64,000 nucleotides of DNA. It comes from Ilex aquifolium. Its lineage: Eukaryota > Streptophyta > Magnoliopsida > Aquifoliales > Aquifoliaceae. Location: assembly GCA_951799425.1 (NCBI GenBank), contig OX637401.1, positions 33,653,780 through 33,717,779 of the forward strand, given 5' to 3'. Under the pieces are notes generated by a model that was given only the letters and a program-made list of their open reading frames with translations, searched no databases and was not told the DNA's origin. Below are positions 49,980 to 63,900 of the stretch, in pieces. The stretch's first letter is position 1, and each line of letters starts with the position of its first letter. The position numbers and the translations under genes were made by a program.

Positions 49980-52251
49980 TTATGTCAGAAATACTAAAGA
50001 ATGAGAAATTACTTTTTTTTCCTAGTGGAGGGGATGACCAACTATACCAAACTTCCATCACCATTTCGAACTTGTTAGAAGATGAATCACCAATTTTGAT
50101 CTCAATATATTGGTTAGGGTTTCAAGTTCTCATTTCAATGCCGCAAGAGTTAGCTCAATCCGAGTTCGGGAGAAAAAGTTATGTCCGATATACTATTTCA
50201 TTTTAAAGGTGGACTACTTATTACACCAAACTTGCGTTACAATAGAGCCCATGCTAGAGGATTTTTCATGACTTTTGATGTGAATAAAATGGTTAGGGAT
50301 TCAAGAATTCTTTACAATGCCGCAAGAATCATCTTAATCAGAGACCGGAGTAAAAATTTATGTCAGAAATACTAAAGAATGGGAAATTACTTTTTTTTCC
50401 TAGTGGAGGGGAATGACCAACTATACCAAACTTCCATCACCATTTTGAACTTGTTAGAAGATGAATCACCAATTTTGATCTCAATATATTGGTTAGGGTT
50501 TCAAGTTCTCATTTCAATGCCGCAAGAGTTAGCTCAATCCGTGTTCGGGAGAAAAAGTTATGTCCGATATACTATTTCATTTTAAAGGTGGACTACTTAT
50601 TACACCAAACTTGCGTTACAATAGAGCCCATGCTAGAGGATTTTTCATGACTTTTGATGTGAATAAAATGGTTAGGGATTCAAGAATTCTTTACAATGCC
50701 GCAAGAATCATCTTATTCAGAGACCGGAGTAAAAAGTTATGTCAGAAATACTAAAGAATGGGAAATTACTTTTTTTTCCTAGTGGAGGGGAATGACCAAC
50801 TATACCAAACTTCCATCACCATTTCGAACTTGTTAGAAGATGAATCACCAATTTTGATCTCAATATATTGGTTAGGGTTTCAAGTTCTCATTTCAATGCC
50901 GCAAGAGTTAGCTCAATCCGTTTTCGGGAGAAAAAGTTATGTCCGATATACTATTTCATTTTAAAGGTGGACTACTTATTACACCAAACTTGCGTTACAA
51001 TAGAGCCCATGCTAGAGGATTTTTCATGACTTTTGATGTGAATAAAATGGTTAGGGATTCAAGAATTCTTTACAATGCCGCAAGAATCATCTTATTCAGA
51101 GACCGGAGTAAAAAGTTATGTCAGAAATACTAAAGAATGAGAAATTACTTTTTTTTCCTAGTGGAGGGGATGACCAACTATACCAAACTTCCATCACCAT
51201 TTCGAACTTGTTAGAAGATGAATCACCAATTTTGATCTCAATATATTGGTTAGGGTTTCAAGTTCTCATTTCAATGCCGCAAGAGTTAGCTCAATCCGAG
51301 TTCGGGAGAAAAAGTTATGTCCGATATACTATTTCATTTTAAAGGTGGACTACTTATTACACCAAACTTGCGTTACAATAGAGCCCATGCTAGAGGATTT
51401 TTCATGACTTTTGATGTGAATAAAATGGTTAGGGATTCAAGAATTCTTTACAATGCCGCAAGAATCATCTTAATCAGAGACCGGAGTAAAAATTTATGTC
51501 AGAAATACTAAAGAATGGGAAATTACTTTTTTTTCCTAGTGGAGGGGAATGACCAACTATACCAAACTTCCATCACCATTTTGAACTTGTTAGAAGATGA
51601 ATCACCAATTTTGATCTCAATATATTGGTTAGGGTTTCAAGTTCTCATTTCAATGCCGCAAGAGTTAGCTCAATCCGTGTTCGGGAGAAAAAGTTATGTC
51701 CGATATACTATTTCATTTTAAAGGTGGACTACTTATTACACCAAACTTGCGTTACAATAGAGCCCATGCTAGAGGATTTTTCATGACTTTTGATGTGAAT
51801 AAAATGGTTAGGGATTCAAGAATTCTTTACAATGCCGCAAGAATCATCTTATTCAGAGACCGGAGTAAAAAGTTATGTCAGAAATACTAAAGAATGGGAA
51901 ATTACTTTTTTTTCCTAGTGGAGGGGAATGACCAACTATACCAAACTTCCATCACCATTTCGAACTTGTTAGAAGATGAATCACCAATTTTGATCTCAAT
52001 ATATTGGTTAGGGTTTCAAGTTCTCATTTCAATGCCGCAAGAGTTAGCTCAATCCGTTTTCGGGAGAAAAAGTTATGTCCGATATACTATTTCATTTTAA
52101 AGGTGGACTACTTATTACACCAAACTTGCGTTACAATAGAGCCCATGCTAGAGGATTTTTCATGACTTTTGATGTGATTAAAATGGTTAGGGATTCAAGA
52201 ATTCTTTACAATGCCGCAAGAATCATCTTAATCAGAGACCGGAGTAAAAAG
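49980..52251 (+). repeat. 3-unit HOR, two tandem copies of 1136 bp
   Basis: Copy 1 is 49980-51115 and copy 2 is 51116-52251. Order: a GGGGATGACC unit whose half B ends TAAAAATTTATG; a unit with CCATTTTGAAC in place of CCATTTCGAAC; and a unit with TCCGTTTTCGG. All three rare markers repeat at 1136 bp. Copy 2 diverges at its end: GATGTGATTAAAATGG near 52177, CTTAATCAG near 52229, and the next unit begins TTATGTTAGAAA (52252). Confidence 0.93.
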
Positions 52252-55200
52252 TTATGTTAGAAATACTAAAGAATGGGAAATTACTTTTTTTTCCTAGTGG
52301 AGGGGAATGACCAACTATACCAAACTTCCATCACCATTTCGAACTTGTTAGATGATGAATCACCAATTTTGATCTCAATATATTGGTTAGGGTTTCAAGT
52401 TCTCATTTCAATGCCGCAAGAGTTAGCTCAATCCGTGTTCGGGAGAAAAAGTTATGTCCGATATACTATTTCATTTTAAAGGTGGACTACTTATTACACC
52501 AAACTTGCGTTACAATAGAGCCCATGCTAGAGGATTTTTCATGACTTTTGATGTGAATAAAATGGATAGGGATTCAAGAATTCTTTACAATGCCGCAAGA
52601 ATCATCTTATTCAGAGACCGGAGTAAAAAGTTATGTCAGAAATACTAAAGAATGAGAAATTACTTTTGTTTCCTAGTGGAGGGGATGGCCAACTATACCA
52701 AACTTCCATCACCATTTCGAACTTGTTAGAAGCTGAATCACCAATTTTGATCTCAATATATTGGTTAGGGTTTCAAGTTCTCATTTCAATGCCGCAAGAG
52801 TTAGCTCAATCCGAGTTCGGGAGAAAAAGTTATGTCCGATATACTATTTCATTTTAAAGGTGGACTACTTATTACACCAAACTTGCGTTACAATAGAGCC
52901 CATGCTAGAGGATTTTTCATGACTTTTGATGTGAATAAAATGGTTAGGGATTCAAGGATTCTTTACAATGCCGCAAGAATCATCTTATTCAGAGACCGGA
53001 GTAAAAAGTTATGTCCGAAATACTAAAGAATGGGAAATTACTTTTTTTTCCTAGTGGAGGGGAATGACCAACTATACAAAACTTCCATCACCATTTCGAA
53101 CTTGTTAGAAGATGAATTACCAATTTTGATCTCAATATATTGGTTAGGGTTTCAAGTTCTCATTTCAATGCCGCAAGAGTTAGCTCAATCCGAGTTCGGG
53201 AGAAAAAGTTATGTCCGATATACTATTTCATTTTAAAGGTGGACTACTTATTACACCAAACTTACGTTACAATAGAGCCCATGCTAGAGGATTTTTCATG
53301 ACTTTTGATGTGAATAAAATGGTTAGGGATTCAAGAATTCTTTACAATGCCGCAAGAATCATCTTATTCAGAGACCGGAGTAAAAAGTTATGTCAGAAAT
53401 ACTAAAGAATGAGAAATTACTTTTTTTTCCTAGTGGAGGGGATGGCCAACTATACCAAACTTCCATCACCATTTCGAACTTGTTAGATGATGAATCACCA
53501 ATTTTGATCTCAATATATTGGTTAGGGTTTCAAGTTCTCATTTCAATGCCGCAAGAGTTAGCTCAATCCGAGTTCGGGAGAAAAAGTTATGTCCGATATA
53601 CTATTTCATTTTAAAGGTGGACTACTTATTACACCAAACTTGCGTTACAATAGAGCCCATGCTAGAGGATTTTTCATGACTTTTGATGTGAATAAAATGG
53701 TTAGGGATTCAAGAATTCTTTACAATGCCGCAAGAATCATCTTAATCAGAGACCGGAGTAAAAAGTTATGTCAGAAATACTAAAGAATGGGAAATTACTT
53801 TTTTTTCCTAGTGGAGGGGAATGACCAACTATACCAAACTTCCATCACCATTTCGAACTTGTTAGAAGATGAATCACCAATTTTGATCTCAATATATTGG
53901 TTAGGGTTTCAAGTTCTCATTTCAATGCCGCAAGAGTTAGCTCAATCCGTGTTCGGGAGAAAAAGTTATGTCCGATATACTATTTCATTTTAAAGGTGGA
54001 CTACTTATTACACCAAACTTGCGTTACAATAGAGCCCATGCTAGGGGATTTTTCATGACTTTTGATGTGAATAAAATGGTTAGGGATTCAAGAATTCTTT
54101 ACAATGCCGCAAGAATCATCTTATTCAGAGACCGGAGTAAAAAGTTATGTCAGAAATACTAAAGAATGAGAAATTACTTTTGTTTCCTAGTGGAGGGGAT
54201 GGCCAACTATACCAAACTTCCATCACCATTTCGAACTTGTTAGAAGCTGAATCACCAATTTTGATCTCAATATATTGGTTAGGGTTTCAAGTTCTCATTT
54301 CAATGCCGCAAGAGTTAGCTCAATCCGAGTTCGGGAGAAAAAGTTATGTCCGATATACTATTTCATTTTAAAGGTGGACTACTTATTACACCAAACTTGC
54401 GTTACAATAGAGCCCATGCTAGAGGATTTTTCATGACTTTTGATGTGAATAAAATGGTTAGGGATTCAAGAATTCTTTACAATGCCGCAAGAATCATCTT
54501 ATTCAGAGACCGGAGTAAAAAGTTATGTCAGAAATACTAAAGAATGGGAAATTACTTTTTTTTCCTAGTGGAGGGGAATGACCAACTATACCAAACTTCC
54601 ATCACCATTTCGAACTTGTTAGAAGATGAATCACCAATTTTGATCTCAATATATTGGTTAGGGTTTCAAGTTCTCATTTCAATGCCGCAAGAGTTAGCTC
54701 AATCCGTGTTCGGGAGAAAAAGTTATGTCCGATATACTATTTCATTTTAAAGGTGGACTACTTATTACACCAAACTTGCGTTACAATAGAGCCCATGCTA
54801 GAGGATTTTTCATGACTTTTGATGTGAATAAAATGGTTAGGGATTCAAGAATTCTTTACAATGCCGCAAGAATCATCTTATTCAGAGACCGGAGTAAAAA
54901 GTTATGTCAGAAATACTAAAGAATGAGAAATTACTTTTTTTTCCTAGTGGAGGGGATGGCCAACTATACCAAACTTCCATCACCATTTCGAACTTGTTAG
55001 AAGATGAATCACCAATTTTGATCTCAATATATTGGTTAGGGTTTCAAGTTCTCATTTCAATGCCGCAAGAGTTAGCTCAATCCGAGTTCGGGAGAAAAAG
55101 TTATGTCCGATATACTATTTCATTTTAAAGGTGGACTACTTATTACACCAAACTTGCGTTACAATAGAGCCCATGCTAGAGGATTTTTCATGACTTTTGA

Positions 55201-56415
55201 TGTGAATAAAATGGTTAGGGATTCAAGAATTCTTTACAATGCCGCAAGAATCATCTTATTCAGAGACCGGAGTAAAAAGTTATGTCAGAAATACTAAAGA
55301 ATGGGAAATTACTTTTTTTTCCTAGTGGAGGGGAATGACCAACTATACCAAACTTCCATCACCATTTCGAACTTGTTAGAAGATGAATCACCAATTTTGA
55401 TCTCAATATATTGGTTAGGGTTTCAAGTTCTCATTTCAATGCCGCAAGAGTTAGCTCAATCCGTGTTCGGGAGAAAAAGTTATGTCCGATATACTATTTC
55501 ATTTTAAAGGTGGACTACTTATTACACCAAACTTGCGTTACAATAGAGCCCATGCTAGAGGATTTTTCATGACTTTTGATGTGAATAAAATGGTTAGGGA
55601 TTCAAGAATTCTTTACAATGCCGCAAGAATCATCTTATTCAGAGACCGGAGTAAAAAGTTATGTCAGAAATACTAAAGAATGAGAAATTACTTTTGTTTC
55701 CTAGTGGAGGGGATGGCCAACTATACCAAACTTCCATCACCATTTCGAACTTGTTAGAAGCTGAATCACCAATTTTGATCTCAATATATTGGTTAGGGTT
55801 TCAAGTTCTCATTTCAATGCCGCAAGAGTTAGCTCAATCCGAGTTCGGGAGAAAAAGTTATGTCCGATATACTATTTCATTTTAAAGGTGGACTACTTAT
55901 TACACCAAACTTGCGTTACAATAGAGCCCATGCTAGAGGATTTTTCATGACTTTTGATGTGAATAAAATGGTTAGGGATTCAAGAATTCTTTACAATGCC
56001 GCAAGAATCATCTTATTCAGAGACCGGAGTAAAAAGTTATGTCAGAAATACTAAAGAATGGGAAATTACTTTTTTTTCCTAGTGGAGGGGAATGACCAAC
56101 TATACCAAACTTCCATCACCATTTCGAACTTGTTAGAAGATGAATCACCAATTTTGATCTCAATATATTGGTTAGGGTTTCAAGTTCTCATTTCAATGCC
56201 GCAAGAGTTAGCTCAATCCGTGTTCGGGAGAAAAAGTTATGTCCGATATACTATTTCATTTTAAAGGTGGACTACTTATTACACCAAACTTGCGTTACAA
56301 TAGAGCCCATGCTAGAGGATTTTTCATGACTTTTGATGTGAATAAAATGGTTAGGGATTCAAGAATTCTTTACAATGCCGCAAGAATCATCTTAATCAGA
56401 GACCGGAGTAAAAAG
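52252..56415 (+). repeat. Array segment, units 139-149, with 4-unit periodicity
   Basis: Unit starts: 52252, 52631, 53009, 53388, 53766, 54145, 54523, 54902, 55280, 55659, 56037. GAAGCTG units at 54145 and 55659 are 1514 bp apart, with the order GAAGCTG, TCCGTG, TCCGAG, TCCGTG between them. Markers ATGGATAGG (base 52566) and CTAGGGGATT (near 54042) link this segment to 60582-64000 at a distance of 22 units. GATGATGAATC occurs at 52252 and 53388 but not in the 22-unit copy. CAAGGATTC near 52954 destroys one EcoRI site. Confidence 0.87.
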
Positions 56416-59400
56416 TTATGTCAGAAATACTAAAGAATGGGAAATTACTTTTTTTTCCTAGTGGAGGGGAATGACCAACTATACCAAACTTCCATCACCA
56501 TTTCGAACTTGTTAGAAGATGAATCACCAATTTTGATCTCAATATATTGGTTAGGGTTTCAAGTTCTCATTTCAATGCCGCAAGAGTTAGCTCAATCCGA
56601 GTTCGGGAGAAAAAGTTATGTCCGATATACTATTTCATTTTAAAGGTGGACTACTTATTACACCAAACTTGCGTTACAATAGAGCCCATGCTAGAGGATT
56701 TTTCATGACTTTTGATGTGAATAAAATGGTTAGGGATTCAAGAATTCTTTACAATGCCGCAAGAATCATCTTATTCAGAGACCGGAGTAAAAAGTTATGT
56801 CCGAAATACTAAAGAATGGGAAATTACTTTTTTTTCCTAGTGGAGGGGAATGACCAACTATACAAAACTTCCATCACCATTTCGAACTTGTTAGAAGATG
56901 AATGACCAATTTTGATCTCAATATATTGGTTAGGGTTTCAAGTTCTCATTTCAATGCCGCAAGAGTTAGCTCAATCCGAGTTCGGGAGAAAAAGTTATGT
57001 CCGATATACTATTTCATTTTAAAGGTGGACTACTTATTACACCAAACTTACGTTACAATAGAGCCCATGCTAGAGGATTTTTCATGACTTTTGATGTGAA
57101 TAAAATGGTTAGGGATTCAAGAATTCTTTACAATGCCGCAAGAATCATCTTATTCAGAGACCGGAGTAAAAAGTTATGTCAGAAATACTAAAGAATGAGA
57201 AATTACTTTTTTTTCCTAGTGGAGGGGATGGCCAACTATACCAAACTTCCATCACCATTTCGAACTTGTTAGAAGATGAATCACCAATTTTGATCTCAAT
57301 ATATTGGTTAGGGTTTCAAGTTCTCATTTCAATGCCGCAAGAGTTAGCTCAATCCGAGTTCGGGAGAAAAAGTTATGTCCGATATACTATTTCATTTTAA
57401 AGGTGGACTACTTATTACACCAAACTTGCGTTACAATAGAGCCCATGCTAGAGGATTTTTCATGACTTTTGATGTGAATAAAATGGTTAGGGATTCAAGA
57501 ATTCTTTACAATGCCGCAAGAATCATCTTATTCAGAGACCGGAGTAAAAAGTTATGTCAGAAATACTAAAGAATGGGAAATTACTTTTTTTTCCTAGTGG
57601 AGGGGAATGACCAACTATACCAAACTTCCATCACCATTTCGAACTTGTTAGAAGATGAATCACCAATTTTGATCTCAATATATTGGTTAGGGTTTCAAGT
57701 TCTCATTTCAATGCCGCAAGAGTTAGCTCAATCCGTGTTCGGGAGAAAAAGTTATGTCCGATATACTATTTCATTTTAAAGGTGGACTACTTATTACACC
57801 AAACTTGCGTTACAATAGAGCCCATGCTGGAGGATTTTTCATGACTTTTGATGTGAATAAAATGGTTAGGGATTCAAGAATTCTTTACAATGCCGCAAGA
57901 ATCATCTTAATCAGAGACCGGAGTAAAAAGTTATGTCAGAAATACTAAAGAATGGGAAATTACTTTTTTTTCCTAGTGGAGGGGAATGACCAACTATACC
58001 AAACTTCCATCACCATTTCGAACTTGTTAGAAGATGAATCACCAATTTTGATCTCAATATATTGGTTAGGGTTTCAAGTTCTCATTTCAATGCCGCAAGA
58101 GTTAGCTCAATCCGAGTTCGGGAGAAAAAGTTATGTCCGATATACTATTTCATTTTAAAGGTGGACTACTTATTACACCAAACTTGCGTTACAATAGAGC
58201 CCATGCTAGAGGATTTTTCATGACTTTTGATGTGAATAAAATGGTTAGGGATTCAAGAATTCTTTACAATGCCGCAAGAATCATCTTATTCAGAGACCGG
58301 AGTAAAAAGTTATGTCCGAAATACTAAAGAATGGGAAATTACTTTTTTTTCCTAGTGGAGGGGAATGACCAACTATACAAAACTTCCATCACCATTTCGA
58401 ACTTGTTAGAAGATGAATGACCAATTTTGATCGCAATATATTGGTTAGGGTTTCAAGTTCTCATTTCAATGCCGCAAGAGTTAGCTCAATCCGAGTTCGG
58501 GAGAAAAAGTTATGTCCGATATACTATTTCATTTTAAAGGTGGACTACTTATTACACCAAACTTACGTTACAATAGAGCCCATGCTAGAGGATTTTTCAT
58601 GACTTTTGATGTGAATAAAATGGTTAGGGATTCAAGAATTCTTTACAATGCCGCAAGAATCATCTTATTCAGAGACCGGAGTAAAAAGTTATGTCAGAAA
58701 TACTAAAGAATGAGAAATTACTTTTTTTTCCTAGTGGAGGGGATGGCCAACTATACCAAACTTCCATCACCATTTCGAACTTGTTAGAAGATGAATCACC
58801 AATTTTGATCTCAATATATTGGTTAGGGTTTCAAGTTCTCATTTCAATGCCGCAAGAGTTAGCTCAATCCGAGTTCGGGAGAAAAAGTTATGTCCGATAT
58901 ACTATTTCATTTTAAAGGTGGACTACTTATTACACCAAACTTGCGTTACAATAGAGCCCATGCTAGAGGATTTTTCATGACTTTTGATGTGAATAAAATG
59001 GTTAGGGATTCAAGAATTCTTTACAATGCCGCAAGAATCATCTTATTCAGAGACCGGAGTAAAAAGTTATGTCAGAAATACTAAAGAATGGGAAATTACT
59101 TTTTTTTCCTAGTGGAGGGGAATGACCAACTATACCAAACTTCCATCACCATTTCGAACTTGTTAGAAGATGAATCACCAATTTTGATCTCAATATATTG
59201 GTTAGGGTTTCAAGTTCTCATTTCAATGCCGCAAGAGTTAGCTCAATCCGTGTTCGGGAGAAAAAGTTATGTCCGATATACTATTTCATTTTAAAGGTGG
59301 ACTACTTATTACACCAAACTTGCGTTACAATAGAGCCCATGCTGGAGGATTTTTCATGACTTTTGATGTGAATAAAATGGTTAGGGATTCAAGAATTCTT

Positions 59401-60960
59401 TACAATGCCGCAAGAATCATCTTAATCAGAGACCGGAGTAAAAAGTTATGTCAGAAATACTAAAGAATGGGAAATTACTTTTTTTTCCTAGTGGAGGGGA
59501 ATGACCAACTATACCAAACTTCCATCACCATTTCGAACTTGTTAGAAGATGAATCACCAATTTTGATCTCAATATATTGGTTAGGGTTTCAAGTTCTCAT
59601 TTCAATGCCGCAAGAGTTAGCTCAATCCGAGTTCGGGAGAAAAAGTTATGTCCGATATACTATTTCATTTTAAAGGTGGACTACTTATTACACCAAACTT
59701 GCGTTACAATAGAGCCCATGCTAGAGGATTTTTCATGACTTTTGATGTGAATAAAATGGTTAGGGATTCAAGAATTCTTTACAATGCCGCAAGAATCATC
59801 TTATTCAGAGACCGGAGTAAAAAGTTATGTCCGAAATACTAAAGAATGGGAAATTACTTTTTTTTCCTAGTGGAGGGGAATGACCAACTATACAAAACTT
59901 CCATCACCATTTCGAACTTGTTAGAAGATGAATGACCAATTTTGATCTCAATATATTGGTTAGGGTTTCAAGTTCTCATTTCAATGCCGCAAGAGTTAGC
60001 TCAATCCGAGTTCGGGAGAAAAAGTTATGTCCGATATACTATTTCATTTTAAAGGTGGACTACTTATTACACCAAACTTACGTTACAATAGAGCCCATGC
60101 TAGAGGATTTTTCATGACTTTTGATGTGAATAAAATGGTTAGGGATTCAAGAATTCTTTACAATGCCGCAAGAATCATCTTATTCAGAGACCGGAGTAAA
60201 AAGTTATGTCAGAAATACTAAAGAATGAGAAATTACTTTTTTTTCCTAGTGGAGGGGATGGCCAACTATACCAAACTTCCATCACCATTTCGAACTTGTT
60301 AGAAGATGAATCACCAATTTTGATCTCAATATATTGGTTAGGGTTTCAAGTTCTCATTTCAATGCCGCAAGAGTTAGCTCAATCCGAGTTCGGGAGAAAA
60401 AGTTATGTCCGATATACTATTTCATTTTAAAGGTGGACTACTTATTACACCAAACTTGCGTTACAATAGAGCCCATGCTAGAGGATTTTTCATGACTTTT
60501 GATGTGAATAAAATGGTTAGGGATTCAAGAATTCTTTACAATGCCGCAAGAATCATCTTATTCAGAGACCGGAGTAAAAAGTTATGTCAGAAATACTAAA
60601 GAATGGGAAATTACTTTTTTTTCCTAGTGGAGGGGAATGACCAACTATACCAAACTTCCATCACCATTTCGAACTTGTTAGAAGATGAATCACCAATTTT
60701 GATCTCAATATATTGGTTAGGGTTTCAAGTTCTCATTTCAATGCCGCAAGAGTTAGCTCAATCCGTGTTCGGGAGAAAAAGTTATGTCCGATATACTATT
60801 TCATTTTAAAGGTGGACTACTTATTACACCAAACTTGCGTTACAATAGAGCCCATGCTAGAGGATTTTTCATGACTTTTGATGTGAATAAAATGGATAGG
60901 GATTCAAGAATTCTTTACAATGCCGCAAGAATCATCTTATTCAGAGACCGGAGTAAAAAG
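56416..60960 (+). repeat. 4-unit HOR, three tandem copies of 1515 bp
   Basis: Copies: 56416-57930, 57931-59445, 59446-60960. Order: TCCGAG 379-bp unit; CTATACAAAAC unit with GAATGACC; ACTTTTTTTTCC 378-bp unit; TCCGTG unit. GAATGACC lies at 56901-56907, 58416-58422 and 59931-59937, exactly 1515 bp apart. CATGCTGGAGG (bases 57829 and 59344) marks the last half B of copies 1 and 2 only. Copy 2 has a private GATCGCAAT near 58431. In copy 3 the last half B instead has ATGGATAGG, the junction to the next segment. Confidence 0.93.
60582..60960 (+). repeat. Junction unit between the 1515-bp HOR and the 22-unit duplicate
   Basis: Half A has GAAGATGAATC and TCCGTGTTC like the corresponding units at 57552 and 59067. 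It lacks the GATGATGAATC of unit 52252. Half B has CATGCTAGAGG and A at 60896 (ATGGATAGG), shared with base 52566 of the unit starting 52252, and CTTATTCAG rather than CTTAATCAG. The switch therefore falls between the middle of half A (after about 60690) and 60896. Confidence 0.75.
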
Positions 60961-63900
60961 TTATGTCAGAAATACTAAAGAATGAGAAATTACTTTTGTT
61001 TCCTAGTGGAGGGGATGGCCAACTATACCAAACTTCCATCACCATTTCGAACTTGTTAGAAGCTGAATCACCAATTTTGATCTCAATATATTGGTTAGGG
61101 TTTCAAGTTCTCATTTCAATGCCGCAAGAGTTAGCTCAATCCGAGTTCGGGAGAAAAAGTTATGTCCGATATACTATTTCATTTTAAAGGTGGACTACTT
61201 ATTACACCAAACTTGCGTTACAATAGAGCCCATGCTAGAGGATTTTTCATGACTTTTGATGTGAATAAAATGGTTAGGGATTCAAGAATTCTTTACAATG
61301 CCGCAAGAATCATCTTATTCAGAGACCGGAGTAAAAAGTTATGTCCGAAATACTAAAGAATGGGAAATTACTTTTTTTTCCTAGTGGAGGGGAATGACCA
61401 ACTATACAAAACTTCCATCACCATTTCGAACTTGTTAGAAGATGAATTACCAATTTTGATCTCAATATATTGGTTAGGGTTTCAAGTTCTCATTTCAATG
61501 CCGCAAGAGTTAGCTCAATCCGAGTTCGGGAGAAAAAGTTATGTCCGATATACTATTTCATTTTAAAGGTGGACTACTTATTACACCAAACTTACGTTAC
61601 AATAGAGCCCATGCTAGAGGATTTTTCATGACTTTTGATGTGAATAAAATGGTTAGGGATTCAAGAATTCTTTACAATGCCGCAAGAATCATCTTATTCA
61701 GAGACCGGAGTAAAAAGTTATGTCAGAAATACTAAAGAATGAGAAATTACTTTTTTTTCCTAGTGGAGGGGATGGCCAACTATACCAAACTTCCATCACC
61801 ATTTCGAACTTGTTAGAAGATGAATCACCAATTTTGATCTCAATATATTGGTTAGGGTTTCAAGTTCTCATTTCAATGCCGCAAGAGTTAGCTCAATCCG
61901 AGTTCGGGAGAAAAAGTTATGTCCGATATACTATTTCATTTTAAAGGTGGACTACTTATTACACCAAACTTGCGTTACAATAGAGCCCATGCTAGAGGAT
62001 TTTTCATGACTTTTGATGTGAATAAAATGGTTAGGGATTCAAGAATTCTTTACAATGCCGCAAGAATCATCTTAATCAGAGACCGGAGTAAAAAGTTATG
62101 TCAGAAATACTAAAGAATGGGAAATTACTTTTTTTTCCTAGTGGAGGGGAATGACCAACTATACCAAACTTCCATCACCATTTCGAACTTATTAGAAGAT
62201 GAATCACCAATTTTGATCTCAATATATTGGTTAGGGTTTCAAGTTCTCATTTCAATGCCGCAAGAGTTAGCTCAATCCGTGTTCGGGAGAAAAAGTTATG
62301 TCCGATATACTATTTCATTTTAAAGGTGGACTACTTATTACACCAAACTTGCGTTACAATAGAGCCCATGCTAGGGGATTTTTCATGACTTTTGATGTGA
62401 ATAAAATGGTTAGGGATTCAAGAATTCTTTACAATGCCGCAAGAATCATCTTATTCAGAGACCGGAGTAAAAAGTTATGTCAGAAATACTAAAGAATGAG
62501 AAATTACTTTTGTTTCCTAGTGGAGGGGATGGCCATTATACCAAACTTCCATCACCATTTCGAACTTGTTAGAAGCTGAATCACCAATTTTGCTCTCAAT
62601 ATATTGGTTAGGGTTTCAAGTTCTCATTTCAATGCCGCAAGAGTTAGCTCAATCCGAGTTCGGGAGAAAAAGTTATGTCCGATATACTATTTCATTTTAA
62701 AGGTGGACTACTTATTACACCAAACTTGCGTTACAATAGAGCCCATGCTAGAGGATTTTTCATGACTTTTGATGTGAATAAAATGGTTAGGGATTCAAGA
62801 ATTCTTTACAATGCCGCAAGAATCATCTTATTCAGAGACCGGAGTAAAAAGTTATGTCAGAAATACTAAAGAATGGGAAATTACTTTTTTTTCCTAGTGG
62901 AGGGGAATGACCAACTATACCAAACTTCCATCACCATTTCGAACTTGTTAGAAGATGAATCACCAATTTTGATCTCAATATATTGGTTAGGGTTTCAAGT
63001 TCTCATTTCAATGCCGCAAGAGTTAGCTCAATCCGTGTTCGGGAGAAAAAGTTATGTCCGATATACTATTTCATTTTAAAGGTGGACTACTTATTACACC
63101 AAACTTGCGTTACAATAGAGCCCATGCTAGAGGATTTTTCATGACTTTTGATGTGAATAAAATGGTTAGGGATTCAAGAATTCTTTACAATGCCGCAAGA
63201 ATCATCTTATTCAGAGACCGGAGTAAAAAGTTATGTCAGAAATACTAAAGAATGAGAAATTACTTTTTTTTCCTAGTGGAGGGGATGGCCAACTATACCA
63301 AACTTCCATCACCATTTCGAACTTGTTAGAAGATGAATCACCAATTTTGATCTCAATATATTGGTTAGGGTTTCAAGTTCTCATTTCAATGCCGCAAGAG
63401 TTAGCTCAATCCGAGTTCGGGAGAAAAAGTTATGTCCGATATACTATTTCATTTTAAAGGTGGACTACTTATTACACCAAACTTGCGTTACAATAGAGCC
63501 CATGCTAGAGGATTTTTCATGACTTTTGATGTGAATAAAATGGTTAGGGATTCAAGAATTCTTTACAATGCCGCAAGAATCATCTTATTCAGAGACCGGA
63601 GTAAAAAGTTATGTCAGAAATACTAAAGAATGGGAAATTACTTTTTTTTCCTAGTGGAGGGGAATGACCAACTATACCAAACTTCCATCACCATTTCGAA
63701 CTTGTTAGAAGATGAATCACCAATTTTGATCTCAATATATTGGTTAGGGTTTCAAGTTCTCATTTCAATGCCGCAAGAGTTAGCTCAATCCGTGTTCGGG
63801 AGAAAAAGTTATGTCCGATATACTATTTCATTTTAAAGGTGGACTACTTATTACACCAAACTTGCGTTACAATAGAGCCCATGCTAGAGGATTTTTCATG

